Assembly (NCBI GenBank): GCA_016490735.1
Contig: JAEMWC010000127.1
Span: 222,001-286,000 of the forward strand
Direction: 5' to 3'
DNA from: Pachyseris speciosa
Taxonomy: Eukaryota > Cnidaria > Anthozoa > Scleractinia > Pachyseridae
DNA: 64,000 nt
The notes beneath the pieces were generated by a model that was given only the letters and a program-made list of their open reading frames with translations, searched no databases and was not told where the DNA came from. The position numbers and the translations under genes were made by a program. Positions 1 through 9,958 of the stretch are shown piece by piece (position 1 is the first letter of the stretch; each line of letters opens with the position of its first letter).

Positions 1-1597
1 AAAACTGGAAAGCGAGCATACAATTCATCTAAAGGAAGGGACCACACCCTTTTGTCTGACTACCCCCAGGCGAGTACCATTGCCACTTATGAAGAAAGTG
101 AAGGAGGAGATCGAACGCATATGCTGCAACTTGATGTTATTAACCCGTGGATGAGCCGACGGAATGGTGTTCGCCAATTGTGGTGGTAGCAAAAGCGGAT
201 GGCAGAGTGCGGATATGCGTTGACCTCACAAAGCTTAACCAAGCAGTCCGCAGAGAAGTCTATCAAATGCCGACCGTTGAAGAAACGCTGGGTTGAAGGT
301 TCAGTATTCTCCAAGCTTGATGCAAACTCGGGCTTCCACCAGATTGTTCTCAACCCTGAAAGTGCCAAGCTGACTACCTTCATTACACCTTTTGGCCGAT
401 ATATGTTCAAGCGTTTGCCTTTTGGCATATCATCGGTCCCGGAACATTTTCAGAAGAGGATGAATAAAGAACTTTCCGGAATAGAAGGGGTCAAGTGCCG
501 TATGGATGATATTTTAGTCACGGGTAAAGACCAAGCCGAACATGATCTGCGACTCGAGGAAGTCCTTGAAAGGCTAGTGGAGAGGGGACTCAGCCTTAAC
601 CTTCAGAAGTGTCTATTCTCCCAGAGTAAGTTGCAATATTTGGGCCAGATTCTTGACAGTCAAGGGGTAAGAAAAGACATGCCAGAACCCAAAGACGTTG
701 GAGACCTGAGACGCTTCTTGGGATTGGTTAATCACCTTATGAAATTTTGCCCAAATTTGGCGGAGAAGACGAAGCCCTTAAAAGACCTAGTTAAAAGGGA
801 GAATGCATGGGTCTGGGGCCCAATCCAACAAGAAGCGTTCAAGAGGCTAAAAGCGGATATGGCATCTGAGCAAGTTCTCGCACTGTACGATCCGGAAAAG
901 GAGACAACTGTCTCAGCAGATGCAAACAGCTTTGGACTATGTGCGGTTCTCATGCAAAAACAACTACCTGGCGATTTGAGACCAGTGGCGTACGGCAGTA
1001 GATCTATGACAGAGACTGAGTGCCGTTATGCTCAGATAGAAAAGGAGACCTTGGCGGTCACCTGGGCACTTGAACACTGGGCTGATTTTCTGATCGGAAT
1101 GAAATTCACGGTACAAACAGATCACAAGCCCTTAATCCCCTTGTTTTCTACCAAGCTGATAGACGAGCTTCCAGTGCGTATTCAACGCTTCAGAATGAGG
1201 CTCATGCGGTTTGACTTTACCATCGAACATATTCCTGGTAAACTCTTGTATACAGCTGATGCACTGTCTAGATCCCCTCAAGAGGATAAAGCCCACGAGA
1301 CCAAACCGTGGAATGACCTACATGATGAAGTAGAATGCTATATAAATGCAGTCCTAGTGACCCTACCTGCGTCGGATCAGCGCCTGGATGAGATACGTTC
1401 CGAACTGAAGAATGATGACACGCTCAAATTGGTGATGCAGTATGTGCAGAATGGGTGGCCTGATAAGCGGAACGTCTGCGGCTGGATAGCGAAATACTGG
1501 GCCGAAAGGGGTAATATTTCTCTCCACAATGGGTTACCCCCTGAGGGGCGACAACTTATCATACCTCCAAAGTTAAGGCCAGATGTCTTGAGACGTC
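1..1597 (+). pseudogene. Gypsy-type pol, 5' part (RT, RNase H, start of integrase), interrupted by the Polinton
   Basis: Pol of a Ty3/Gypsy retrotransposon. RT motifs are readable: an SPIVVV/RICVDL stretch near 170-230, KLDANSGFHQI near 315, RLPFGISS near 412 and the catalytic MDD at about 502-510. RNase H follows (SADANSFGLCAVL near 916, then the TDHKPL tether). The region before integrase reaches the HHCC zinc finger and stops at 1597, where the Polinton begins. The first 300 bases need at least two frame changes to read as RT (a stop cuts the frame near 290), so the enzyme is dead. The reading resumes at 21207. The 5' LTR and gag lie outside the window. Base composition is clearly richer in GC than the inserted Polinton. 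Confidence 0.9.
1592..1597. repeat. Target-site duplication, left copy (GACGTC)
   Basis: GACGTC immediately precedes the left TIR and is repeated exactly at 21201-21206 after the right TIR. A 6-bp duplication is the hallmark of Polinton/Maverick integrase. The flanking Gypsy reads in one frame across the site if one copy plus the element is skipped. Confidence 0.93.
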
Positions 1598-1912
1598 ACT
1601 ACTGATGCTGTAATGTCATAAACTCACCATCATTTTTCAAAAAGTGAACCAACAAACGAAAAAACATTTTGAATAAAGAGTTAAAAAAACACAATTTTCA
1701 CAATAACTGAAAAAAGCATTTTGTATCAAGAGTTAAACAAACTTATGACAAAAACGGTTTAAGGAAAAACAATTTTGATACTTAAAGAAAACCACTTTAT
1801 TTTCCAATTTGCGGATTTAGGGGGTGAAATCGAAAAATGCGTTTAAACAGGAGAAAGAAAAAAGAACAACATTATACCACTTGGCGGACACAGGGAGGTA
1901 CAAATCGAAAAA
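1598..1912 (+). repeat. Left terminal inverted repeat of the Polinton
   Basis: It matches the reverse complement of 20885-21200 with only a few differences (for example TGTCATAAACTC against TGTCAAAAACTC). Similarity stops just after GTACAAATCGAAAAA. It is rich in poly-A tracts. Polinton replication is thought to start at such ends, primed by protein. I see no gene in it. Confidence 0.93.
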
Positions 1913-2167
1913 TGCGTGACTTTCTCGGAAAACCACCAAGCGTGACATTCTCGGAAAACAGGAAATGAGTCATCGCCTTTAGCTATTATTATAACTCACG
2001 TGACCGTCGCATGATTTTTCTAACCAATCAAAAGTCGACCCATAAATTAACCAAAACCAAAAATCTAACCAACTGGTTCAGAATTTGGTTTATTTTTTGG
2101 TCAGATATTTTGCCATACAGAGAAAGGATGCCTTCATTTAAAATAATATCTCATATAATACTATAGA
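1913..2167 (+). promoter_or_regulatory. Left subterminal non-coding region with a 20-bp direct repeat and upstream region of the VLTF3-like gene
   Basis: No gene. Right after the TIR, GCGTGACTTTCTCGGAAAAC is repeated a few bases later as GCGTGACATTCTCGGAAAAC. The 3' end is AT-rich (CATATAATACTATAGAATG) and leads into the VLTF3-like start codon. It lacks the TCTAA-N11-ATG signal of the capsid genes. Confidence 0.5.
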
Positions 2168-2731
2168 ATGATTTGTAATTCAGATATCCACATCGAATTG
2201 ATATCAAATGGAGAATATCATTGTCCTTTTTGTGATGAGAGAATAGCAGAACATAATGTTAAAAAAGAGGAACCGTGTTGTGATGAACAGAATGTGTTGA
2301 ATGATAATGGAGCGATTATATGCGTAAGTTGTGGTTCAGTTCATGGTTACAATGTTGTGAAAGAATACATTGATTTTCATGACAATATGTATAAAATAAA
2401 GAGAAAGTCTGTATATCACCGGAAGTATCATATTGAAAATGTAATAAATAAAATATGTCGTAAGAATGGATTTCAAATTTCTGTAAAAGATAAGGGTAAA
2501 ATATTTAAAATATTCGAAGAGATAGACAAAGTGCTTCCCTTGGTGAACAATAAACGTAAAAGAATGATTAGCACTAAATTTATGCTTAAGCAAATATTTT
2601 TAATGCTTGATTTTCCATTTGATGAAATAATAGTTACTAGATCAAAGAAAACATTAAAATTTTATGACCAGTATTGGATTGAAATCTTATTGCAAATGTT
2701 TGATGTTATTATCAAAATTATTAGACAGTGA
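2168..2731 (+). CDS. VLTF3-like late transcription factor
   Basis: 187 aa. Two Cys pairs (CPFC at residues 19-22 and CVSCGS near 52-57) form a zinc ribbon. Then comes a basic segment with Tyr and paired His (KRKSVYHRKYHIENVI). A C-terminal helical block has RKRMISTKFMLKQIF and a final FYDQYW. This layout is that of the poxvirus-type VLTF3 family found in large DNA viruses, where it directs late transcription. I infer the same role here: activating the capsid-gene cluster, whose members share a distinct start-proximal motif. It is the outermost left gene and its 3' end overlaps the convergent two-TM gene by 11 bp. Family assignment is from recalled architecture; a profile search was not possible. 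Confidence 0.7.
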   Translation: MICNSDIHIELISNGEYHCPFCDERIAEHNVKKEEPCCDEQNVLNDNGAIICVSCGSVHGYNVVKEYIDFHDNMYKIKRKSVYHRKYHIENVINKICRKNGFQISVKDKGKIFKIFEEIDKVLPLVNNKRKRMISTKFMLKQIFLMLDFPFDEIIVTRSKKTLKFYDQYWIEILLQMFDVIIKIIRQ

Positions 2732-3209
2732 ATTTTTCATCATATTTGACAAAATACTTGTCTATGATAGGGCTGTTATCAACGACATAATCGTCAATGT
2801 ATTTCATGGTTGAATGTATAGTTGATGCCTCAAAATTGCCACTTCTCATGGTTTCCTTTATTGTATTCAGAAGGTGTTGGTAGCTTTGATAAACATATGT
2901 ACAATTCTGTATTTTCAGATCAAGGTTTTTATGTTTCATCCAGCCTTGTATTAACATTGATACTGTACTGATGGCAACTAAACTTACACCGCCGGTTGAA
3001 ATACTTGCAGCAAGACCGCCGGTTGCAAATAAAATGGATGCCGAATTGCCAAGTAATTTCCATTTTTTAAATCTTTTGACAGCCTGTTTGTAAGCCCAAC
3101 ACTTTCTGTGATATGTATGGTAATAGGCTTTGAGTTCCTTAACCTGGTTTTCTGTTAATTCATCTGAAATATGGTTCCAGTTGAATATATTCTTGCGCTT
3201 GACTGACAT
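2721..3209 (-). CDS. Small two-TM membrane protein with SLATT-like topology
   Basis: 162 aa, basic. A charged helical N-terminus (ELKAYYHTYHRKCWAYKQAV) leads to two hydrophobic segments at about residues 52-71 and 73-90. The first ends in a Gly/Ala/Ser-rich stretch. A soluble helical tail follows (YVYQSYQHLLNTIKETM). This N-helix, two-TM, C-helix order resembles the SLATT superfamily, whose members act as membrane effectors in nucleotide-signalled conflict systems; I infer only the topology, not the function. The start ATG is preceded by ATATAC. The gene is convergent with, and overlaps, the VLTF3-like gene, and it is 9 bp from the start-side neighbour. Confidence 0.7.
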   Translation of the reverse strand: MSVKRKNIFNWNHISDELTENQVKELKAYYHTYHRKCWAYKQAVKRFKKWKLLGNSASILFATGGLAASISTGGVSLVAISTVSMLIQGWMKHKNLDLKIQNCTYVYQSYQHLLNTIKETMRSGNFEASTIHSTMKYIDDYVVDNSPIIDKYFVKYDEKFTV

Positions 3210-3218
3210 GTATATTGT

Positions 3219-3641
3219 TTATATAATGATTCTTTTGACAATGCAATATAACAAACCAGATGTCTGACCGCATAGTGGAGATCCTTTTCTTCTCTTTGAT
3301 GTCAATAAAGAAGATGTAGCGTAACAATATCCACGATCTAATGAATAAGCATTATAGAATCTTCCGAAAGCATCATGAAGTATACCATGTGTTTGCAGTG
3401 TATCAATCCAACCAAGTGTAGATTCCAAGAAGCATGTCAGACAACCACTACCCGGTCCAATGAGTCCAATGTCCTTGTGAGTTTCTATGATGCTTTTGAT
3501 TTGGATAAATTCATTGAAGTGCTCGTGATACAGATATTGGTAAATTAAAGATGATTTCAGAACAGAGTCATCAATATCGGGATACTGATTTTTTGTTTCT
3601 TTAAAGAAGAATTTAACATATTTAATCACTTCTTTCATCAT
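3219..3641 (-). CDS. Uncharacterised Polinton protein with a GxGxxxC...HD motif
   Basis: 140 aa, not recognised. The middle holds [17 protein letters not shown] followed by [16 protein letters not shown] and GYCYA. A glycine loop, then His-Asp followed by aromatics, is loosely like secreted phospholipase A2 (Ca loop, then HD), but other HD-type hydrolases would also fit. Five cysteines are spread through the chain. The start is chosen at the double ATG preceded by TTATAGTAT, the first of which has the TATATG context common in this element. It is encoded between the membrane protein and the fibre gene on the minus strand, so it may belong to the virion or entry set. Confidence 0.6.
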   Translation of the reverse strand: MMKEVIKYVKFFFKETKNQYPDIDDSVLKSSLIYQYLYHEHFNEFIQIKSIIETHKDIGLIGPGSGCLTCFLESTLGWIDTLQTHGILHDAFGRFYNAYSLDRGYCYATSSLLTSKRRKGSPLCGQTSGLLYCIVKRIII

Positions 3642-4777
3642 ATACTATAACGTTGCACTAAAACACTATGATGGTCTAAAATTGTTTTATCATCCATTAT
3701 AATATCCAAATAGACACAAAAGAAAGCAATGGAGCCATCTAAAGGTGCAATGGAGTTTGGATTCAAATCACCAAAAGTCATTTGTGTGCTGCCAGTTCTA
3801 TTAGCTGCTGTAAAACTTCCAATATGTTTTTTGTTCCAATAGATTTTACTTTTGTTTGTATTAGGAGAAGATAAATTGTCCCAGTGAACAGATAAACAGT
3901 GCCAAACATTAATTTGGCCTAAATCATTTACTGAATAATCTGCTATCTTTGTGAAATTTTGTATTGATGCTTCTGGACCGAAATAGACACAATTTGATTG
4001 ATCAACACCACTAACAACAAGATTTGAGCCATTGTAATAGCTGACAAACTTATCATAACCTCCATTATCATGACCAAAAAGACCATTCTTCCATGGACTT
4101 CCACCGGTATTCGAATTAATTTTGTAAACGATGAAGATATTAACGGCATTATTGTTCAGATTCAGTTGACTTATCATTCTCTGTGATCCCCCGAATTTCA
4201 GATAATAACGGCCATTATGTTTTTCAGCCTTTGTGCAAACAGTGGGTCTTATACTTAAAGTAGATTGTGTTGCATCACTTTCTTCACTAGATTGATCATG
4301 TAGAGTTTGTACTCTTCTATTGGCGTCAATATTGACATAGGTATTGCTTGCCCGATCAACGGTATAAAGACATTTAGCCAGTTGTCTGATGTATTCGGAT
4401 ACCCATAGGTCTAGAAAACTGTCTCTAACAATATCAGAAACTTGTGATTTGACAACAACATGGTTATCATTATTACCAGCTCTTACATTGGTTAAAAGCT
4501 TGTTTCCAAGATCAAAGTGACCGTCTTGTGTTAAATCAAATCCATTACCTTTATCACCTTGAGCACCCTGTGGACCCTGTGGACCCTGTGGACCAGTCGG
4601 ACCAGATGGACCCTGTGGACCCTGTGGACCTTGTGGACTTTGTGGACCCCGAGGACCTGCTGGACCAGCCGGACCTTGTGGACCAATTTGACCAATATCA
4701 CCTCTATCACCATTATCACCTTTTGGACCTCTTTCACCAGTTCTATCTGAGGTTGGTAAATCATTAAATAATCCCAT
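3638..4777 (-). CDS. Short fibre protein: N-terminal anchor peptide, collagen stalk, lectin-like head
   Basis: 379 aa. The N-terminal [11 protein letters not shown] is shared almost exactly with the long fibre gene at 8426. Residues about 13-75 are Gly-X-Y triplets ([11 protein letters not shown] type), a collagen-like trimeric stalk. A short linker ([20 protein letters not shown]) also matches the long fibre. The C-terminal 200 residues look like a LamG/concanavalin-type beta-sandwich ([30 protein letters not shown]). By analogy with adenovirus fibres the N-peptide would dock to the penton and the head would bind a host glycan. TCTAA lies 11 nt before the ATG. Opposite-strand open frames over the collagen repeats are artefacts. 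Confidence 0.85.
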   Translation of the reverse strand: MGLFNDLPTSDRTGERGPKGDNGDRGDIGQIGPQGPAGPAGPRGPQSPQGPQGPQGPSGPTGPQGPQGPQGAQGDKGNGFDLTQDGHFDLGNKLLTNVRAGNNDNHVVVKSQVSDIVRDSFLDLWVSEYIRQLAKCLYTVDRASNTYVNIDANRRVQTLHDQSSEESDATQSTLSIRPTVCTKAEKHNGRYYLKFGGSQRMISQLNLNNNAVNIFIVYKINSNTGGSPWKNGLFGHDNGGYDKFVSYYNGSNLVVSGVDQSNCVYFGPEASIQNFTKIADYSVNDLGQINVWHCLSVHWDNLSSPNTNKSKIYWNKKHIGSFTAANRTGSTQMTFGDLNPNSIAPLDGSIAFFCVYLDIIMDDKTILDHHSVLVQRYSI

Positions 4778-4793
4778 ATAATATTATTTTAGA

Positions 4794-5912
4794 TTAATTC
4801 ATAATTACTTCAAGTGTGAATGTTGTATCAAATGCTCCACTATTGGGATGTGAATAGTCAATTATAAGATAGCCTCTCGATAATGATTTGTTGATGTTGA
4901 CTGTTGTGATGTTTCTATTCAAAGAAGATTGTCTGTGTTCATAAATAGTTGTTGGTAATGGCAAAGGCCCACCACCTTCAGCTTTTTTCTTGAAGTAGAA
5001 TATTCCGGGTTTTGTTCCTTGTATGATATACATTTTCTTAATATAAAAGTTATTGTTATGAATAACTAAAAATTCAGAGCCATTTATTAATACAGACTTT
5101 AAAGCATTCTTATTATGTCCTTGTTTGGCTTTAACAAAGCAATTTAAATATTGTATTTGACCGATTATTCCATTCCCATTCAAATTTAGATCACCTCCTA
5201 ATTTCGGCCTGTAGAGAGCAAATCCACCCAAATCGAAAGCTGTTTCCATAATTACACCTGTAACGCTTGAACGAAATAGATTTAAAGCACCATTATGAAT
5301 TCTATAGCCATTCAGATTTAAATCACCACCAAGTTTAAACTCTTTTATTAAATAGCTGTTCATATTAATATTATTTAGCATTGTCAATTCGCCATTTTCA
5401 CCATCAAATAAGTTTGTTGAATTATTAATCAAAGCATGTCCATTCAAATCTAAATCAGTTTGTAATTGTATTTTTTCATTCACGATTTTATAAGCTTCTG
5501 CGAAGTCGTAAACACTTGATGGAACGTCTACAGCTTCAAAATCAATACCATATGCAACACCATGAACTTTGTACTTATTTGGATAAGTTGGGTTAGCATT
5601 AATATGTATTGTACAATATAAATATTCAGGTGGTGAACTTACTGAAGGTTTTTCAATCCATAATAAATATCTCGAATGATCTTCATTTCTGTTATCAAAT
5701 TTTCTCCCTACAGTTTTATGAATTGTAATTCCACCAGTTGCACTGAATGTTACACTACTAAGATTCATTCCTTCATAATCAGGAAATAGCCATTCAAGAA
5801 TGAAAGTGTATTTTCCATCTTTTATTGTGTACATATGAAAACCAATTCTAGCTCTGTAAATATGATTAGCTTCTTTATTCAAGTCTACATCAATGACCTT
5901 TTTTGAAATCAA
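4794..5912 (-). pseudogene. Long fibre gene, C-terminal fragment (segment 4)
   Basis: 372 codons open from 5912. It is not a separate gene: the sequence before its first ATG continues the pattern of the preceding fragment in another frame, with the break near 5935. It has a jelly-roll-like block (YTFILEWLFPD; similar blocks begin segments 1 and 3) and then three LGGDLNLNG-type repeats, the short beta-turn repeats typical of phage and viral fibre shafts. The C-terminal portion ends in a compact beta-rich tip. No TCTAA or TATATG motif precedes the apparent start, which supports its being the tail of the gene starting at 8426. Confidence 0.7.
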
Positions 5913-7141
5913 ATGTGGTGAACGAGGTAAATTGACATACCATTAACTGTCAAGCCATATTCAGTGCTAATTTCATCGATATCATTCATCAAATATTTGA
6001 AAGCATTCTTTGGATAAGAAGCAGATGAAATATGACTTTTTTCTAATTGATCTAAATTTACGGCATCAGTTTTATTTGTTCCTTCTTTTAAGTTAATGAT
6101 TTTATGCCCTCCAAGTTTTAAGTCTGCTGCCATCGCATTTGTTCCATTCAATAATAAAGTGTTTGCTCTCATAACTATTCCAGTTCGATTTAAAACTCTG
6201 AAGTTCACTGCATCAGTTTCATTCGACGGGTCCGCTAAATTCGTCACTTTATTTCCACCCATCGACAAATTTCCATACATCGCTGTCGAACCGTCTCGTC
6301 GAAGAAAATACTCGTCAGTATATCTTTTTGTAACCGCATCATCTAAATTTACGGGTGGAGCAAGATCAGTAATGGCATTGTTGTTCATATTTAGATTTTG
6401 TTGTGCAATCGTATCGAGTTTGGTTTGCAACCTCTGGTCCACATAACTTTTGTTTACAGCATCTTGTGGGTTTGAGGGGTTATCCTGCAGGTTGAGGATT
6501 TTGTTTAATTTCATGTCAACATTACTACCAAACGCAACATGACCGTTTTCAATTTCATAAGCTGGGTCATGGACAAAGTAAGACAAGTTGGTATGAAAGC
6601 CATAAGTTCCATAAACAATGATATGTGTTTTGGTGTTAGACGCAGGAGCAGTGCTGGAAAGTTCCACCTGTATTGCCGCTTGCCCACCACTGGTTTTTTC
6701 GATTCGGAAAAGCTTCTTCATATAACCATCAACGTGTGGAGTTTTGGGAAAAGGTTTTTGAAATGGCTGTCCCGCATCTCGTATATTTACAGTTGGAAGA
6801 AAAAGCCCAATTGTTGCATTTTGAGGGTTGGAGGGTGAGAAAAACTCAGTAACAAATGTATACTGTCCATTTCTTAAAGATGTCACATTAAAACGAATTT
6901 TGGATGTAAAGTTGCCTCTTCGTTTGATGAAAAAAGACAATGACGACTTGTTTATGTGATAAGGTGATCTGTCAAAATTCTCAATTTGAAGGTTTTCCAC
7001 ACCACTGACTGCAGAAGACTTGGATATGTCTTTTAACAGAAAAGCGAATGGATTGCGTTGAGAACCAGATGCTGAAAAAACAAGGTCATCAACATACTGT
7101 TTTGTTGGCAGAATCTTTATCAGAGTTTGGAGATCCAACAT
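5909..7141 (-). pseudogene. Long fibre gene, middle fragment (segment 3)
   Basis: 410 codons. It opens with a repeat ending in KQYVDD, then a block beginning RNPFAFLLKDIS that is a paralogue of RVNPFKFLLEDIS in segment 1. Shaft repeats follow (LNKILNLQDNPSNPQDAVNK, GGNKVTNLADPSNETDAVN, GGHKIINLKEGTNKTDAVN) at roughly 40-residue spacing. Each repeat ends in an AVN(K)xYVD-like element, as in many tail-fibre stalks. The frame joins segment 2 through a one-base offset in the run AACAAAACAG near 7095-7105, and joins segment 4 near 5935. It has no promoter motif of its own. Confidence 0.7.
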
Positions 7142-7409
7142 TTGTTATTTTATTGTCACCCATGTCAAGATCACCAGTCATTACAACACTTCCATCTTTT
7201 TTAAGAAATGGAGAAACATCAATGCCAGCAATACCAGCAATTTCAGTATCAACATACCCCTTTGTGGCTGTATCATCGTTTGCAGTTGGTGTTGATACAT
7301 TAGTCAATTTCTTACCTCCAAGATTCAAATCAGAAGTCATCGCAACGCTTCCATTTAGTTTCAAAAAATTATTGTTCACATAGTTTCTATTTACAGCTGA
7401 ATAACCAAA
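7089..7409 (-). pseudogene. Long fibre gene, short fragment between stop and frameshift (segment 2)
   Basis: About 100 codons in the same frame as segment 1, separated only by the TGA at 7412-7410. They hold two shaft repeats (DLNLGGKKLTNVSTP and DLDMGDNKITNVGSP) and then run off frame within the A-run near 7100. There is no ATG at its head, so it can be made only by reading through the TGA. It shows that segments 1 and 3 were once one gene. Confidence 0.65.
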
Positions 7410-8426
7410 TCATGGGTTATCTGGTATGCCAAATAGATCATTTCTATTCATGCTGACAGGTGCATAAATTACACCACCAGTGTTTTTATTAAGGAAATCA
7501 GCTGTTTTATTATCAACGTAAGATTTGTTTACAGCGTCTTGTGGGTTTGAGGGGTTATCCTGCAGGTTGATGATTTTGTTTAATTTCATGTAAATTTTAC
7601 CACCGAATGCAACATTACCATTTTCAATTTCAAAAACAGGATCGTGAATATGTGATAAAATGATATTTGAAAATCCGTAAACACCATAAACTATAACATA
7701 ATGTTTTTTATTATTTTGTAAATATGGTGAAATCAACAATAACTCCATTGATGTGGAACCATAACTTGTTTTTTCAAGGAAGAATATTCTTTTGAGATAA
7801 GCCTCTACAATATGAGTCTCTGGAAATGCTCTTTTTATCGAATCTTTTCTTTCAACTAAATTGGATGACAAATTATCATCATCAACTGTTGCATTATCTG
7901 GATTACCGTTTGTATAAAACTCAACAGCAAAAGTGTATCTTGAAACTTCCAATTGTGACAAATCAAAACGAAGAACAGTTGTCTGGCTAGCTGTAGGAAT
8001 AACAAAAGACAAGGCTTTTTTATTTATTAAGTAAGGGCTTTTATTAAAATCTTCCAATTTGAGATCATTTGCATTTCTATTAATAGTTGTTTTTGATATA
8101 TCTTCAAGAAGAAATTTAAATGGATTAACACGTGTTCCTTCAATTGATAAAACAGCATCGTTGACGTATCTCATATTAACAGCATCTTTGTTTGAATTTG
8201 GTTCTCCAACATTAGTCAAGCGTTTATTTTCAAGATCATAGTTACCATCTTGTGTTAATTTGAATCCATAACCCTTATCACCTTCATCACCTTTTGGACC
8301 AGCAGGACCTCTATCACCTTTATCACCTTTATTACCTTTTGGACCAGCAGGACCTCTATCACCTTTCGGACCTCTTTCACCAGTTCCTATATTGTCTGGA
8401 GTTGGTAAATCATTAAATAATCCCAT
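7410..8426 (-). pseudogene. Long fibre gene, N-terminal fragment: anchor peptide, collagen stalk, jelly-roll block (segment 1)
   Basis: 338 codons. It starts [11 protein letters not shown] like the short fibre, then has about 13 Gly-X-Y triplets (GPKGDRGPAGPKGNKGDKG). The shared linker GFKLTQDGNYDLENKRLTNV follows, then the block RVNPFKFLLEDIS, and shaft repeats begin (LNKIINLQDNPSNPQDAVNK). A TGA stop at 7412-7410 ends it in mid-repeat, whereas the frame continues with fibre repeats beyond. Two TTAGA copies (TCTAA on the coding strand) lie upstream, the distal one 11 nt from the ATG. The unbroken gene would have spanned 8426-4794, about 1,200 codons. Confidence 0.8.
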
Positions 8427-8437
8427 ATAATATTAGA

Positions 8438-9079
8438 TTAGATAACACCATAAAAGTTTCTCTTCACTGTTTTCATTGGTTTGTCAACATAACAGAAGGA
8501 ATACGGTTTTTTGGTTGCTTCAATATACTTCTGCTTATCGATTGCTAGTTCTTGGGAGATACAGTTTCTCTCTCTTGTGGATGGGAAATCATAAAGACAG
8601 AAATGGCTGCAATTAAGCCTAACAGATTTTGGACAACCATAGAATGACTGTGTTAGGTACATTACTGAACAATTTTTATGGCGACCTTGAATGAAATAGC
8701 TTATGATTTGATCTTGTTTTTTATCCGTCACGAAATCATCAAATACAACCAGTCGCTGTAAATCAGTGTCTTTGATTTGTTCAACAGGAAGTATTTCATC
8801 TTGACTGCATACTAAAACAGGATAACCAACCTCTTTGCTTATTCCATCCATCACATGCTGTAAATATCGATATTTGTCTTGATCCAAGTTTTTGGCGTAT
8901 AGATGTATTTGATCATAATAGACCAAAGGTTCCATAATCAGATGCAAGAACAAGGTTGTCTTTCCAGATCCAGAATTTCCAGCCAATAACATTCTGAATG
9001 TATCTTTTGGCATATATGGATACAACTGTCTGAATGAATTATTTGAATTCTGAACGATATCATAATTTGGAATTTCCAT
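8438..9079 (-). CDS. FtsK/HerA-type (A32-like) genome packaging ATPase
   Basis: 213 aa. Walker A is AGNSGSGKT (residues 33-41), Walker B is LVVFDDF (about 110-115), and a conserved IQGRHKNCSVMYLTQSFYG stretch carries the sensor Gln region. This is the compact packaging ATPase of Polintons, adenovirus-like adintoviruses and NCLDVs, which pumps genomic DNA into the capsid. Length matches the family. The start is fixed by TCTAA exactly 11 nt upstream of ATATGG. It is divergent from the coiled-coil gene at 9116 with only 36 bp between the two ATGs, so both share one bidirectional promoter. Confidence 0.93.
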   Translation of the reverse strand: MEIPNYDIVQNSNNSFRQLYPYMPKDTFRMLLAGNSGSGKTTLFLHLIMEPLVYYDQIHLYAKNLDQDKYRYLQHVMDGISKEVGYPVLVCSQDEILPVEQIKDTDLQRLVVFDDFVTDKKQDQIISYFIQGRHKNCSVMYLTQSFYGCPKSVRLNCSHFCLYDFPSTRERNCISQELAIDKQKYIEATKKPYSFCYVDKPMKTVKRNFYGVI

Positions 9080-9115
9080 ATGTTAATAGTTTAGATTAGT
9101 CTAACACAATTGTAT
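9080..9115. promoter_or_regulatory. Bidirectional promoter with two opposed TCTAA-N11-ATG signals
   Basis: TTAGA at 91-95 of the 9000s (9091-9095) reads TCTAA toward the ATPase, 11 nt before its ATG. TCTAA at 9100-9104 lies 11 nt before the ATG at 9116. Both starts are ATATGG. The two copies occupy almost all of the 36-bp gap, so little else can be regulatory here. Confidence 0.7.
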
Positions 9116-9958
9116 ATGGATATAGAACGTATGAAAAGGCTTCTCAAAAGTGGAATTGAAGCTGGAAATAGGACTAGAGAAGTTCGTGAGGTTATCAAGA
9201 CTTATGAAAACAGGAAACAGGATGCATATGATGAAACAGCGCAATTACTGAAACCCTCTATTGATGTCCAGAAGAGTGTGAGAGAAAGTGTTGACAAAAA
9301 ACAGGATAAAGTCATTGAACAGTTGAAAGAAAACCAGCAGGATTTAAAACGAGGACTTGATGATGTTATAGAATCTAATATAAGAGCAATTACAATGGGA
9401 ACGGAACTTCCTTTAGCCATTGAAGCGCCTAAAGAAGATAAAGATGAGGATTGGACACCCAACATATTAGCGATCGATAACAATTTCGATAAAGATGACA
9501 GAATTATATTAAAAAATTATAAGTTTTTGAAACCAAACGATTTAACTCAAGTCAGCCCACAAAAACTTCTTGAAGAAAAGAAAAAAGCTGGAGAAACAGC
9601 TAAAGAAATAGGAAGAAAAAAGTCACATGCAAAAACACGAGAAGATAAACAATCTTATGATCGAGAGATACAAACTTTAAAAAAATACAGAGAAACGATT
9701 GCAGATGTACTGGCTTCTTACAAATACAGAACAGGGCAAGGAATGAGAAAGAGAAAACAATATGGAGCTAATGTTGTCCATTATAATAATATCGGTGACT
9801 TGCTTTCACGATTGCAATTACTCGGTGGGTCCCTATTCGCAGGTAATAACAGTGCTGGTGTCAGAAATGAGTTTGTAAAGATATTGCATGTATTAAGCAG
9901 ATTGGGTATTGTTGGAAACGAGGAGCTTAATAAAATAATGATGAAATATCTAATGTAA
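9116..9958 (+). CDS. Coiled-coil virion-associated protein (unrecognised)
   Basis: 280 aa from the ATG at 9116 (a TTG six bases earlier extends the frame, but the ATG fits the TATATG signal). The N-terminal half is highly charged and helical (KQDAYDETAQLLKP, KKQDKVIEQLKENQQDLKRG), a likely coiled coil. The C-terminal part has a conserved-looking core: KYRTGQGMRKRKQYG, then GDLLSRLQLLGGSLFAGNNS. It lies first in the row ahead of penton and major capsid and shares the capsid promoter signal, so a structural or scaffolding role is inferred. No family name can be given. Confidence 0.75.
   Translation: MDIERMKRLLKSGIEAGNRTREVREVIKTYENRKQDAYDETAQLLKPSIDVQKSVRESVDKKQDKVIEQLKENQQDLKRGLDDVIESNIRAITMGTELPLAIEAPKEDKDEDWTPNILAIDNNFDKDDRIILKNYKFLKPNDLTQVSPQKLLEEKKKAGETAKEIGRKKSHAKTREDKQSYDREIQTLKKYRETIADVLASYKYRTGQGMRKRKQYGANVVHYNNIGDLLSRLQLLGGSLFAGNNSAGVRNEFVKILHVLSRLGIVGNEELNKIMMKYLM

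Noticed and set aside
4528..4767. Open frames of Val-Asp-Pro or Trp-Thr-Leu repeats across the collagen stalk
   Set aside because: They are frame shadows of the GGXCC-type collagen triplets of the short fibre gene.
7410..7412. TGA as programmed recoding in the long fibre
   Set aside because: Two further frame breaks in the same gene make decay or sequence error simpler.
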